Source: Candidatus Neoruminococcus faecicola (lineage in GTDB: Bacteria > Bacillota > Clostridia > Oscillospirales > Ruminococcaceae). Taken from it: a stretch of DNA of 41,830 bases. Made by a program: the position numbers and the translations under genes. Positions 1-8,644 of the stretch are shown here, piece by piece (positions within the stretch are counted from its first letter, which is position 1; every line of letters starts with the position of its first letter). The DNA is taken from the NCBI GenBank assembly GCA_904398325.1, contig CAJFPC010000028.1, positions 1 to 41,830 of the forward strand, written 5' to 3'. Under the pieces are notes generated by a model. The model ran no database searches, was not told where the DNA came from, and saw only the letters and a program-made list of their open reading frames with translations.

Positions 1-71
1 CCGGGCGGCAGGGAGCCTTTTTTCAGGGTAACTATAAAGAGGTAGAATGTAAAAGAGAGATTGTCGTAATG

Positions 72-1004
72 TTATTTGAGGAAGCCGGCCAGGATGGCTT
101 CTTCCGCTTCCTCGCTGGTCAGGCCCAGGCTCATCAGCTTGATGATCTGCTCGCCGGCGATTTTGCCGATGGCGGCCTCATGGATGAGCTGGCAGTCGGG
201 ATGCATGGCGTCGCACTCCGGGATGGCGCGCACACAGCCGTGCTCCATAATGATGGAATCACACTGGATGTGGGCCCAGCAGTCGTTGTGGCCGGCCACC
301 CGCATGTTGAATTCCTGGTGGGAATGATCCCGCGCCACCGAGCGGGAGATGATCCGGCCGGTGGTGCCCTTGCCGTAAAGCTCGATATCCAGCTGGCTGA
401 TGGCGGCCTGCACCCCGTCGGTCAGCAGGCGCTCGGTGACCAGCGCCTGGGAATTGTCGCCGTTGAGGCGGACTTTGGTGTCGCGGTCGGTGGAATCCAC
501 GCCGCTGATCTGCACCGTCTCCACCTCCACATAGGAGTTTTCGCCCACGTCAAAGTGGGTCACGGGGTTTAAGATGCGCCCGCCGGTGCCCTTGCCCTCG
601 CCGTAGTGCTTTTCCACATACTTGATCCGGCAGTTTTTGCCGATCTGGAAGCTGTGAATGCCGTTGTGCTGGGATTTCTCCCCGCCGTCGTTGTGGATGC
701 CGCAGCCGGCCACGATCAGCACATCGCAGTCGTCGCCGATGACAAAGTCGTTATAGACCAGGTCTTCCACCCCGGCCTCGGTGATGATGACGGGGATGTG
801 GATGGATTCATTTTTGGTGCCCGGGGCCACGATGATGTCGATGCCGGGCTTGTCGGTTTTGGGGTTGATCTGGATGTGCTCCGTGCTCTGACGGGCGGCA
901 CCCTCGCCGTTGCGGCGGATATTGTAAGCCCCCGCAGGGATGTCATGCAGATCGGCTACTGCCTCGAGCATGTGTTTTTCCAGTTCACTTAACAAGGTGC
1001 TCAA
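72..1004 (-). CDS. sufB: SufB/SufD-family Fe-S scaffold (SmsB-type)
   Basis: This is the scaffold subunit of a minimal two-gene Suf (SMS-type) machine that assembles Fe-S clusters together with the SufC ATPase in the cytosol. The protein of about 310 aa is shorter than classical SufB (about 470 aa). It shows the SufB/D beta-helix core and the characteristic C-terminal stretch with a conserved His (LIHEAAIGKI) followed by EEAEEAILAGFL. Cysteines occur at CDAMHPDC just before that His. I chose the TTG start at 1004 because it follows a GGAAAGGAAG ribosome site and overlaps the sufC stop as TTGA. An upstream ATG at 1034 would overlap sufC by 34 bases and has no better site. No sufS, sufU or sufE lies next to it, so the cysteine desulfurase must be elsewhere. 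The family is clear. The SMS subtype is inferred from the size and the two-gene layout. Confidence 0.9.
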   Translation of the reverse strand: MSTLLSELEKHMLEAVADLHDIPAGAYNIRRNGEGAARQSTEHIQINPKTDKPGIDIIVAPGTKNESIHIPVIITEAGVEDLVYNDFVIGDDCDVLIVAGCGIHNDGGEKSQHNGIHSFQIGKNCRIKYVEKHYGEGKGTGGRILNPVTHFDVGENSYVEVETVQISGVDSTDRDTKVRLNGDNSQALVTERLLTDGVQAAISQLDIELYGKGTTGRIISRSVARDHSHQEFNMRVAGHNDCWAHIQCDSIIMEHGCVRAIPECDAMHPDCQLIHEAAIGKIAGEQIIKLMSLGLTSEEAEEAILAGFLK

Positions 1005-1753
1005 TCGATCACACTTCCTTTCCGGAATAAGCATTTCAGGTCACAGTCGCCCTTCATGAGAAGGTGCGGCAGCACTTCGTCCCGCTGGCCGATGTGGGTC
1101 ACTTCGCCATCCACCACCAGGACGATCTGGTCGGCCATCTCGAGGATTTTCTCCTGATGGGAGATGACCAGGATGGTGCCCTCCTTGCGGTTGCGGGCCT
1201 CCAGGAAAATGTCGATGAGCTTGCTGAAGCTCCACAAATCGATGCCGGCCTCCGGCTCGTCATAGATGGCCATGCGCATTTTGCGGCAGAGCATGGTGGC
1301 GATTTCGATGCGCTTGCTCTCGCCGCCGGAAAGGCTGGCGTCCACGTCCCGGTCCAGATAATCCTGCGGGCAGAGCCCTACCTCCAGCAGCAGCTGGCCG
1401 AAGTACTCGTCCTCCTTTTTGGGGTCGATTTCAGAACCGGATGCCAGGCGCAGCAGGTCGCGGGCCGTGAGGCCCTTGAAGCGGGGGGGCTGCTGAAAGG
1501 AGTAGCCCACGCCCAGCCTGGCGCGCTCGGTGATGTCTTTTTCGGTGATATCCACCCCATCCAGAAGGATCTGGCCGGTAGTAGGGGTGACGATGCCGGC
1601 GATAATTTTCGCCAGCGTGGATTTACCACCGCCGTTGGGGCCGGTCATGGCATAAAACTGGTTATCCTCCAGTTTCATGGAGATATTTTTCAAAATCTCG
1701 GTCTTCTGGCCGTCCTCCTCGATGGTAAAGCTGATGTTTTTAAGTTCTAACAT
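1001..1753 (-). CDS. sufC: SufC-type Fe-S assembly ATPase (SmsC)
   Basis: This is the ABC-type ATPase that drives Fe-S cluster assembly on SufB; it is cytosolic and not a transporter. The 250-aa protein has Walker A GPNGGGKST near residue 38, a Q-loop (SFQQPPRFKG), the signature LSGGESKR, Walker B MAIYDEPEAGID and a switch His (VISHQE). The start is the ATG at 1753 preceded by AAAGGAGAAG; the frame stays open further upstream but has no ribosome site there. It is the first gene of a sufC-sufB operon with a TTGA stop/start overlap. The two-gene layout without sufD, sufS or sufU is the arrangement known from archaea and many anaerobic Clostridia. Confidence 0.93.
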   Translation of the reverse strand: MLELKNISFTIEEDGQKTEILKNISMKLEDNQFYAMTGPNGGGKSTLAKIIAGIVTPTTGQILLDGVDITEKDITERARLGVGYSFQQPPRFKGLTARDLLRLASGSEIDPKKEDEYFGQLLLEVGLCPQDYLDRDVDASLSGGESKRIEIATMLCRKMRMAIYDEPEAGIDLWSFSKLIDIFLEARNRKEGTILVISHQEKILEMADQIVLVVDGEVTHIGQRDEVLPHLLMKGDCDLKCLFRKGSVID

Positions 1754-1854
1754 ATCATGCTTCTCCTTTGCCACACAGCGGGCCTGCTTTATTCTTGTCC
1801 AAAAAGCCGGCCCCCAATCAGCACTTCCAAAATACACTGATTTGGTGTGTTTTA

Positions 1855-1883
1855 ATTCTATACCATCTTACTAGGAAATTCAA
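1855..1883 (-). promoter_or_regulatory. sigma-A promoter of sufCB, with overlapping dyad
   Basis: Read on the minus strand there is TTGAAT, a 17-bp spacer and TAGAAT, about 100 bases upstream of the sufC start. An imperfect dyad (AATTTCCTA with TATAGAATT as its partner arm) covers the spacer and both hexamers, which is where an Rrf2/IscR-type repressor could bind. The promoter match is direct; the operator is inference. Confidence 0.55.
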
Positions 1884-1922
1884 TAGATTTTTTAAAATTT
1901 GCGGTATTGCATAAAAAAATCG

Positions 1923-2372
1923 TCATTTTTGGAACTTTTTTGACTCTTCCACCGCCAAACGGTCGCAGCGTTCGTTTTCCGGGTGGCCGGCGTGGCCTTC
2001 GATCCAGTGGTAGGTCACGCGGTGGCGGGCCAGCTGCTCCAGCAGCTGCTGCCAGAGGTCGGCGTTGAGGGCGGGCTTTTTATCGGATTTGCGCCAGCCG
2101 TTTCTCTGCCAGGAGTAGACCCACCCCTTCTGGATGGAATCCAGCACGTAGCGGGAATCGCTGTAAAGGGCCACCGCGCAGGATTCGTTCAGGGCGCTCA
2201 GCCCCCGGAGGACGGCGGTCAGCTCCATGCGGTTGTTAGTGGTGTGCGCCTCCCCGCCGGAGAGGACCTTTTCCCGACCGCGGTAGCGCAGGATGGCCGC
2301 CCAGCCGCCCGGGCCGGGATTGCCGGAGCAGGCCCCGTCGGTATAAAGCTCCACCGCTTTTTGCTCTGCCAT
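1923..2372 (-). CDS. rnhA: Ribonuclease HI
   Basis: This enzyme cleaves the RNA strand of RNA-DNA hybrids (R-loops and primers) in the cytosol. The 149-aa length is typical of bacterial RNase HI. All catalytic positions are visible: Asp in [13 protein letters not shown], Glu in NNRMELTAV, Asp in [11 protein letters not shown], and His plus Asp in the C-terminal [15 protein letters not shown]. The ATG at 2372 follows GAGGTG at good spacing. It is transcribed divergently from rnjA from its own promoter. Weakly T-rich sequence follows the stop, but no convincing terminator hairpin is present. Confidence 0.97.
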   Translation of the reverse strand: MAEQKAVELYTDGACSGNPGPGGWAAILRYRGREKVLSGGEAHTTNNRMELTAVLRGLSALNESCAVALYSDSRYVLDSIQKGWVYSWQRNGWRKSDKKPALNADLWQQLLEQLARHRVTYHWIEGHAGHPENERCDRLAVEESKKFQK

Positions 2373-2410
2373 GGTTTCACCTCATCTCTTTTTTGCATGC
2401 ACTGCCTATC

Positions 2411-2439
2411 ATTATAAAGGAGAATGGGGCGTTCGGCAA
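2411..2439 (-). promoter_or_regulatory. sigma-A promoter of rnhA
   Basis: On the minus strand: TTGCCG, a 17-bp spacer, then a perfect TATAAT, about 40 bases upstream of the rnhA ATG. Confidence 0.65.
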
Positions 2440-2530
2440 GGCTGCGGGGGAAAACCTCTGCAAACCGGCTTAAAAAGAGGGTGCAGCGGCTATACTGTTA
2501 CAGCAGGCGCCCGGCGCAGGCTGGCAGTGC

Positions 2531-2559
2531 TTGACAGCGGGGGAAAACGACGGTACAAT
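2531..2559 (+). promoter_or_regulatory. sigma-A promoter of the rnjA operon
   Basis: TTGACA at 2531, a 17-bp spacer and TACAAT at 2554 make one of the best sigma-A promoters of the window. It points into a 5' leader of about 180 nt before the RNase J start. Confidence 0.8.
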
Positions 2560-2663
2560 ATAATGAGGTTTGTTGTACCCGCAAACGCGGACGGGGCCTC
2601 ACAGGCAGGGGACCGGATGGAATGGGATCGATTTGCCTCTGGGAAAGCCGGAGGTTTTTGATA

Positions 2664-2695
2664 GTTTTTTCCTGACCGGATTATGAGGAAAAAAC
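2664..2695 (+). promoter_or_regulatory. Perfect 10-bp inverted repeat in rnjA leader
   Basis: GTTTTTTCCT (2664-2673) and AGGAAAAAAC (2686-2695) are perfect reverse complements with a 12-nt loop, about 40 nt before the ribosome site of rnjA. It is not a classical terminator because the stem itself is A/T rich and no T-run follows. It could be a leader hairpin used in autoregulation of RNase J, which is inference. Confidence 0.4.
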
Positions 2696-2746
2696 AGGTA
2701 CGCACCCACAAAAATGAAACGCAAACAAGATTTGGAGGAGAATAAT

Positions 2747-4738
2747 TTGCCAACTGAAAACAAAATATTGCAGCTGCCGGCCAGCGCCGCGGAGGAAAAG
2801 CAGTCCGCCGACGGGCAGAAGAAGCCGCGCAGGAATTACCGCCGTCCCGCCAAGAAACAGGCCGCCGAACCAAGCGGCAAAGAGCAGCCGGCGGCGCAGG
2901 AGAAGGCCAAATCCGGCAAGGGGCAGGCAAAGCCTGCCAAGCCCGCCAAGGGTAAAAAGCAGGAAAGCCGCAAAAAAGCGGAGCCTTCCGCCCTGGAAGC
3001 GGCTGTGATGGCTGCGGCCCAGAAGGCGAAAAACGCCGTCAAGGGCGCCCGCGGCAAAGCCAAGAAGGAAGCCCGCAAGCCCACCGTGCGCATCATCCCG
3101 CTGGGGGGCCTGAACGAAATCGGCAAGAACATGACCCTGTTTGAGTGCCAGGACGATATGTTCATTGTGGACTGCGGCCTGGCTTTCCCCGATGAAGAGA
3201 TGCTGGGCGTGGATATCGTCATCCCCGATTTCACCTATGTGGAAAAGAACCGCGACAAAATCCGCGGCCTGGTGCTCACCCACGGCCATGAGGACCATAT
3301 CGGCGGCGTAGCTTATCTGCTCAAGACGGTCAACATGCCGGTTTACGGCACGGCGCTGACTATCGGCCTGGTGGAGGGCAAGCTCAAGGAGCATGGCATC
3401 CTCAAGAAGGCGAAGCTCAACGTGGTCAAGGCGGGCGATGTGGTCAAAATGGGCTGCATGTCCGCGGAGTTTATCCATGTCAACCACTCCATCCCCGATG
3501 CCTGCGGCTTTGCCATCAAAACGCCGGCGGGCGTCATCATCCACACCGGCGACTTCAAGATCGACTACACCCCCATCGAGGGCGGCATGATCGACCTGGC
3601 CCGCTTCGGCGAGCTGGGCAGCCAGGGTGTGCTGGCGCTGATGTGCGAATCCACCAACGCCGAGCGCCCCGGCATGGCCAACAGCGAGCGCCGGGTTGGA
3701 AAAACCTTTATGCAGCTGTTCACCGGCAACAACAAGCGCATTATCGTGGCCACCTTTGCATCCAATATCCACCGCATCCAGCAGATCATCGACGCGGCCC
3801 ATTTCTTCGGCCGCAAGGTGGCGGTCTCCGGCCGCAGCATGGTCAACGCGGTGGAAAAATCCATCGAGCTGGGGTATTTGAAGATCCCCAAGGGCGTGCT
3901 GATCGATATTGAGAATATCCGCCAGTATCCCGACAACAAGCTGGTGATCGTCTCCACCGGCAGCCAGGGCGAGCCGATGAGCGCCCTGACCCGGATGTCC
4001 ATGGGGGATCACCGCCGGGTGACCATCACCCCCAACGATTTTATCATCATTTCCGCAACCCCGATCCCCGGCAATGAGAAGCTGGTCGGCCGCGTGGTCA
4101 ACGACCTGCTCAAGCTGGGCGCCGAGGTCTGTTATGAGAGAATGTACGAAGTGCATGTATCCGGTCATGCCTGCCAGGAGGAACTGAAGATGATGATCGG
4201 CCTAACCAAGCCGAAATTCTTCATCCCGGTCCACGGCGAGTACAAACACCTGAAGAAAAACGCCGGGCTGGCCCTTTCCATGGGCATTGACCCGAAAAAC
4301 ATCCTGATCGGCGACATCGGCAAGGTCATCGAAACCGACGGCGTCGATATGAAATTTGCCGGCACCGTGCCCGCCGGGCAGGTGATGGTGGACGGCCTGG
4401 GCGTGGGCGATGTGGGCAGCACGGTGCTGCGGGACCGCAAGCATCTGGCCGAGGACGGCCTGATTATTGTGGTGGCCACCATCGACGCCCTTTCCGGGGC
4501 GGTGGTAGCCGGGCCGGATATCGTCTCCCGCGGGTTTGTGTATGTGCGCGAGGCGGAGGATATGATGCGCCAGGCCCGGGAGCTCTGCGCCGAGGTGCTG
4601 CAGCGCTGCCAGGAGAACCGGGTGCAGGAATGGGGCACCATCAAAAACATGGTCAAAGACGAGCTGAGCCGCTTCCTCTACAACAAGACCAAGCGCAGCC
4701 CGATGATTCTGCCCGTGATTATGGAGGTCACCCTCTAA
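2747..4738 (+). CDS. rnjA: Ribonuclease J with basic N-terminal extension
   Basis: RNase J is a 5'-3' exonuclease and endonuclease of mRNA decay and rRNA maturation. About 110 N-terminal residues are Lys/Ala/Pro-rich and look disordered. The metallo-beta-lactamase fold then starts at VRIIPLGGLNEIGKNM, with the zinc motif HGHEDH near residue 179, followed by the beta-CASP region (GSQGEPMSAL) and a C-terminal domain. I place the start at TTG 2747 because GGAGGAG sits 6 bases upstream; the in-frame ATG at 2714 has no ribosome site. Length is 663 aa against about 555 for typical RNase J, and the excess is the extension. It is the first gene of a run with gdpP, rplI and dnaB. The core family is certain; J1 versus J2 is not decided. 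Confidence 0.95.
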   Translation: MPTENKILQLPASAAEEKQSADGQKKPRRNYRRPAKKQAAEPSGKEQPAAQEKAKSGKGQAKPAKPAKGKKQESRKKAEPSALEAAVMAAAQKAKNAVKGARGKAKKEARKPTVRIIPLGGLNEIGKNMTLFECQDDMFIVDCGLAFPDEEMLGVDIVIPDFTYVEKNRDKIRGLVLTHGHEDHIGGVAYLLKTVNMPVYGTALTIGLVEGKLKEHGILKKAKLNVVKAGDVVKMGCMSAEFIHVNHSIPDACGFAIKTPAGVIIHTGDFKIDYTPIEGGMIDLARFGELGSQGVLALMCESTNAERPGMANSERRVGKTFMQLFTGNNKRIIVATFASNIHRIQQIIDAAHFFGRKVAVSGRSMVNAVEKSIELGYLKIPKGVLIDIENIRQYPDNKLVIVSTGSQGEPMSALTRMSMGDHRRVTITPNDFIIISATPIPGNEKLVGRVVNDLLKLGAEVCYERMYEVHVSGHACQEELKMMIGLTKPKFFIPVHGEYKHLKKNAGLALSMGIDPKNILIGDIGKVIETDGVDMKFAGTVPAGQVMVDGLGVGDVGSTVLRDRKHLAEDGLIIVVATIDALSGAVVAGPDIVSRGFVYVREAEDMMRQARELCAEVLQRCQENRVQEWGTIKNMVKDELSRFLYNKTKRSPMILPVIMEVTL

Positions 4739-4768
4739 TACTTCCCAGGGACGGAGAGGATGCTGGTC

Positions 4769-6751
4769 ATGAAAAGGCATATCCGCTTTTACAGCCCGGT
4801 GATCTATGTGCTGCTGCTGGTCTGCACCGCGCTCACCATGGTCACCCTGTTCTGCGACAGGAGGCTGTTTCTCATTTCCGCCGCGATTTTTTTGGTGGGG
4901 ATTCTGTTTGTGCTGGCCCGCACCCGCAAAATCAACGGGGATATCCACAAATTCCTCAGCGCCATGAGCGAGAGCCTGGCCGCGGCGGACCAGTCGGTGC
5001 TGGCGGCGTTCCCGCTGCCCACCATGGGGGTGCGGGATGACTATGAGATCGTCTGGTACAACGACATGCTTCGCACCGCTGTGCTGGGGGAGGAGGACCG
5101 CTACGGCGACAGCCTGCGGGAGATCTTCCCGCTGATCGATTTTTCCCTGGCGTGCCCGCCCCACGGGGTGGAGTGCGACTGGCAGGGGCGCAAATACACG
5201 GTGTACTACACCGCTTCCCCGCATCTGGGGGAGAAGATGTTCCTTTGCTATTTTCTCGACGACACCGAGCTGAAGGATATTGCAGCCAAATATTACCGCA
5301 CCCGGCCGGGGCTGGCCATCATCCTGGTGGATAACTATGACGAGCTGGTCCAGTCCGCCAAGGAGAACGAGCGCAGCCAGATCCTTTCCGAGCTGGGGCA
5401 GGCCATCGAAAAATACTGCCGCAGCTACAACGGCTTTATCCGCCAGCTGGAAAAGGACCGTTACCTGGCTATTTTTGAAGAAGAAGACCTGTCGGAGATG
5501 ATCGACGACCGCTTTTCCATCCTGGAGGAGGCGCGCCGCATCGCCGCCAGCGACACGATGACGGCCACCCTTTCCATCGGTGTGGCCAGGGGCTGCGACA
5601 GCTTCCCGGAGCTGGACAATATGGCCCAGCAGGCGCTGGATATGTCCTTGGGGCGGGGCGGCGACCAGGCCGCCGTCAAGACGGAAAACGGCTTTGTGTT
5701 TTTCGGCGGCGTCTCCAAGGGGGTGGAAAAGCGCACCAAGGTGAAAACCCGCATTGTGGCGGGGGCGCTTTCCGAGCTGATCCAGTCCAGCAGCAACGTG
5801 ATCCTCATGGGGCACCGCTTTGCGGATCTGGACGCCTTCGGTTCCGCCGTGGGCATGGACCGGGCGGTGCGCCAGATGGGCAAGGAAAGCCTCATCGCCA
5901 TCGACCCGGAGCGCAACACCGTGGGCGAACTGCTCGCCCGCGTCCGGCAGGACGGCAGCCACCGCATCGTGGCGCCGGCCCAGGCCCTGGAGTACATCCA
6001 GGAGGATACGCTGCTCATCGTGGTGGATACCCACAGCCCCAGCTTTATGGAATCCGAGACTATCTACCGCCGCTGCAAGACGGTGGTGGTCATCGACCAT
6101 CACCGCAAGGTGGTGGGCCATGTGGAGAACGCCATTGTCTTTTTCCACGAGCCGTATGCCTCTTCCGCCAGCGAGATGGTCACCGAGCTTATCCAGTATC
6201 TCAGCGGCAATATCCGGCTGAGCAAGCTGGATGCCGAGGCTTTGATGGCCGGCATTATGCTGGATACGAAAAACTTCACCATCAAGACGGGGGTGCGCAC
6301 CTTTGAGGCGGCGGCCTACCTGCGGCGGATGGGAGCCGACACGGTGGAGGTGCGCAAGATGTTTTCTACCTCCATGGATGTCTACCAGCGCAAGAGCCGC
6401 ATTGTGGCCTCGGCGGAGTTTTACCGCAACTGCGCCATCGCCGTGGCCCCGGTGGAATATGAGGACATCCAGATCGAGGCGGCCCAGGCGGCGGATGAGC
6501 TGCTGGGCATCAGCGGGGTGGACGCCTCCTTCGTGCTGTACGACCGGGACGGCACGGTCAATATCTCCGCCCGCAGCATGGGCGCGGTGAACGTGCAGAT
6601 CATCATGGAATATCTGGGCGGCGGCGGCCATTTGAACATGGCGGCCTGCCAGCTGGAGATCCAGTCTTTTGAGAACGCAAAACAGATGCTCTTGGAGGCC
6701 ATCGACCGCTATGAGGAGGGCCTTAGCCGCAAAAACAACGGGAAAGCCTGA
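4769..6751 (+). CDS. gdpP: GdpP-type cyclic-di-AMP phosphodiesterase
   Basis: This membrane protein hydrolyses the second messenger c-di-AMP to pApA, affecting osmolyte and wall homeostasis. The order is two N-terminal membrane helices (about residues 5-50), a PAS-like region, a degenerate GGDEF domain, then DHH and DHHA1 domains. The DHH metal motifs are visible as GHRFADLDAFGSA, VDTHSP and IDHHRK; DHHA1 has the glycine motif GGGGHLNMAA. The ATG at 4769 has GGAGAGG at workable spacing, while the ATG at 4760 abuts that site. It stands between rnjA and rplI-dnaB, the same neighbourhood as in many Firmicutes (gdpP-rplI-dnaB). Confidence 0.93.
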   Translation: MKRHIRFYSPVIYVLLLVCTALTMVTLFCDRRLFLISAAIFLVGILFVLARTRKINGDIHKFLSAMSESLAAADQSVLAAFPLPTMGVRDDYEIVWYNDMLRTAVLGEEDRYGDSLREIFPLIDFSLACPPHGVECDWQGRKYTVYYTASPHLGEKMFLCYFLDDTELKDIAAKYYRTRPGLAIILVDNYDELVQSAKENERSQILSELGQAIEKYCRSYNGFIRQLEKDRYLAIFEEEDLSEMIDDRFSILEEARRIAASDTMTATLSIGVARGCDSFPELDNMAQQALDMSLGRGGDQAAVKTENGFVFFGGVSKGVEKRTKVKTRIVAGALSELIQSSSNVILMGHRFADLDAFGSAVGMDRAVRQMGKESLIAIDPERNTVGELLARVRQDGSHRIVAPAQALEYIQEDTLLIVVDTHSPSFMESETIYRRCKTVVVIDHHRKVVGHVENAIVFFHEPYASSASEMVTELIQYLSGNIRLSKLDAEALMAGIMLDTKNFTIKTGVRTFEAAAYLRRMGADTVEVRKMFSTSMDVYQRKSRIVASAEFYRNCAIAVAPVEYEDIQIEAAQAADELLGISGVDASFVLYDRDGTVNISARSMGAVNVQIIMEYLGGGGHLNMAACQLEIQSFENAKQMLLEAIDRYEEGLSRKNNGKA

Positions 6752-6817
6752 TGGCAGCGGTCTTTCCCTGATATCTTATTATGCCCGGCCTTTGGGCGGG
6801 CCAAGGAGGACAGCAAG

Positions 6818-7261
6818 ATGAAAGTGATTTTGAAGCAGGATGTGCAGGGCTCCGGCAAAAAGGGCCAGGTGGTGGAAGTTTCCGACGGCTACGCCAAAAA
6901 CTTCCTCATCAAACGCGGCCTGGCCGAGGCAGCCGACAACCAGGCTATGAGCGAATGGAAGGCCAAGCAGGAGGCCAACCAGCACCGTCTGGAGATGGAG
7001 CTGGCCGCCGCCCAGGAGAACGCCGCAAAAATCAAGGATAAAACAGTGAAGATCACCGCCAAGGCCGGCAGCGGCGGGCGGCTGTTCGGCGCCGTGACCG
7101 CCAAGGAGATCGCCGCCGAGCTTAAAAAGCAGTACGGCGTGGATGTGGAAAAGCGCAAGATCGTGGTGGAGGATATCAAGGCCTTCGGCACTTTCGGGGC
7201 GGAGGTGAAATTCCCCCAGGGCGTCAGCGCCCAGATCCATGTGATGGTCACCGAGGCTTAA
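6818..7261 (+). CDS. rplI: 50S ribosomal protein L9
   Basis: L9 is a 50S subunit protein at the base of the L1 stalk. At 147 aa it has the usual N-terminal domain ([25 protein letters not shown] opening, given here only as its start MKVILKQDV), a long connecting helix, and a C-terminal RNA-binding domain with [11 protein letters not shown]. The start is unambiguous, with AAGGAGG 10 bases upstream. It sits between gdpP and dnaB, the conserved Firmicutes order. Confidence 0.98.
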   Translation: MKVILKQDVQGSGKKGQVVEVSDGYAKNFLIKRGLAEAADNQAMSEWKAKQEANQHRLEMELAAAQENAAKIKDKTVKITAKAGSGGRLFGAVTAKEIAAELKKQYGVDVEKRKIVVEDIKAFGTFGAEVKFPQGVSAQIHVMVTEA

Positions 7262-7297
7262 GGCAGGCTTTTTGCCGCAGGAAGGGAGGGAACCGGG

Positions 7298-8644
7298 ATG
7301 CCGCAGATGGAAACCGAACTGGCAGCGGGGGCGCTGCCCTACAGCCTGGAGGCGGAGCAGTCGGTGCTGGGCGCCATGCTCATCGACGCGGACTGCGTGC
7401 CCAGGGTGATGCAGATCCTCTCGGCGGAGTCGTTTTACCGCCGGCAGCACCGGGAGATCTTTTCCATCATGCTGCGGATGTTCACCTCATCCGAGCCGGT
7501 GGATTTTATCACCGTGCTGGAAAAGGTCCAGGAGGAGGAGGTCTTTGCCAGTGACGACGAGGCCAAGATCTATCTGACCCAGCTGGTGGAGGTGGTGCCC
7601 ACCACCTCCAACGTGGAGTATTATGCCGGCATCATCCGGGATAAGGCCCACCTGCGCAGCCTCATCCAGGTGGCGCAGGAGATCATCGACCAGTCGGCGG
7701 ACGGCCACGGCGACGCCGGGGAGCTGCTGGATGCCGCGGAGCAGAAAATTTTCGATATCCGCCAGGGCCGGGAGGTAAAGGGCCTGGTGCGCATCGACGA
7801 GATCATCCTGGAAACCTACGATCGCCTGCAGAAGCTCAACTCGGAGGAACGGGACAAATTTGCCGGCGTTTCCAGCGGGTTTTCCAGCCTGGATCATATC
7901 ACCACCGGGCTGAACCCCTCCGACCTGATCCTCATTGCGGCCCGCCCCGCCATGGGCAAGACCTCCTTTGCGCTCAACATTGCCGCCAATGTGGCCAAAG
8001 CCGGGCGCACGGTGGCGATTTTTTCGCTGGAGATGAGCAAGGAGCAGCTGGTTTCGCGCATGCTTTCCAGCGAGGCGCTGATCGACAGCAACCTGCTGCG
8101 CACCGGCGCCCTAAAGTCGGAGGACTGGGTCAAGCTGGCCATGAGCGCCCAGGTGCTGGGGCAGACGCCGGTGTATATCGACGACACCCCTGCCATCACC
8201 GTCGGCCAGATGAAGGCCAAGCTGCGCCGGCTCAAGGGGCTTTCCGCTGTGTTTATCGATTATCTGCAGCTGATGAGCTCCGGGCGGCGCATCGATAACC
8301 GGGTGCAGGAGATTTCGGAGATCACCCGTTCCCTCAAGATCATGGCCAAGGAACTGAATGTACCGGTGATTGCGCTTTCCCAGCTTTCGCGCGGGGTGGA
8401 ATCCCGTTCCGACCACCGGCCGGTGCTCTCGGACCTGCGGGATTCCGGCTCCATCGAGCAGGATGCCGACCAGGTGCTGTTTTTATACCGGGATGAGTAT
8501 TATAACCCCGAGGGCGGGGAAGTGAACACCGCGGAATGCATCGTGGCCAAAAACCGCCACGGCGAGACCAATACGGTCAAGCTGGGGTGGGATGGCGCCC
8601 ACACCCGCTTTAAGGGGCTGGAGCTGGTGCGCCGTGAGGGATAA
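7298..8644 (+). CDS. dnaB: Replicative DNA helicase DnaB
   Basis: This is the hexameric 5'-3' replication-fork helicase (named DnaC in Bacillus subtilis). The 448-aa protein has the N-terminal DnaB domain (PYSLEAEQSVLGAMLID) followed by a RecA-like domain with Walker A ARPAMGKTS near residue 218, Walker B VFIDYLQLM, and the DnaB4 motif around LSQLSRGVESR. No intein interrupts the Walker motifs, which are a common site for them. Its last 11 bases overlap the GTG start of tilS. Confidence 0.98.
   Translation: MPQMETELAAGALPYSLEAEQSVLGAMLIDADCVPRVMQILSAESFYRRQHREIFSIMLRMFTSSEPVDFITVLEKVQEEEVFASDDEAKIYLTQLVEVVPTTSNVEYYAGIIRDKAHLRSLIQVAQEIIDQSADGHGDAGELLDAAEQKIFDIRQGREVKGLVRIDEIILETYDRLQKLNSEERDKFAGVSSGFSSLDHITTGLNPSDLILIAARPAMGKTSFALNIAANVAKAGRTVAIFSLEMSKEQLVSRMLSSEALIDSNLLRTGALKSEDWVKLAMSAQVLGQTPVYIDDTPAITVGQMKAKLRRLKGLSAVFIDYLQLMSSGRRIDNRVQEISEITRSLKIMAKELNVPVIALSQLSRGVESRSDHRPVLSDLRDSGSIEQDADQVLFLYRDEYYNPEGGEVNTAECIVAKNRHGETNTVKLGWDGAHTRFKGLELVRREG

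Noticed and set aside
1..71. Gene or terminator at the window start
   Set aside because: No stem with T-run and no open frame could be supported after the sufB stop.
2681..4168. Minus-strand frame of 495 codons antisense to RNase J
   Set aside because: Shadow of rnjA with low-complexity composition.
4202..6631. Minus-strand open frame of 809 codons antisense to rnjA-gdpP
   Set aside because: It lies fully opposite recognisable genes, is His/Gly/Ala/Leu-rich as expected of a GC-rich shadow frame, and has no domain or ribosome site.
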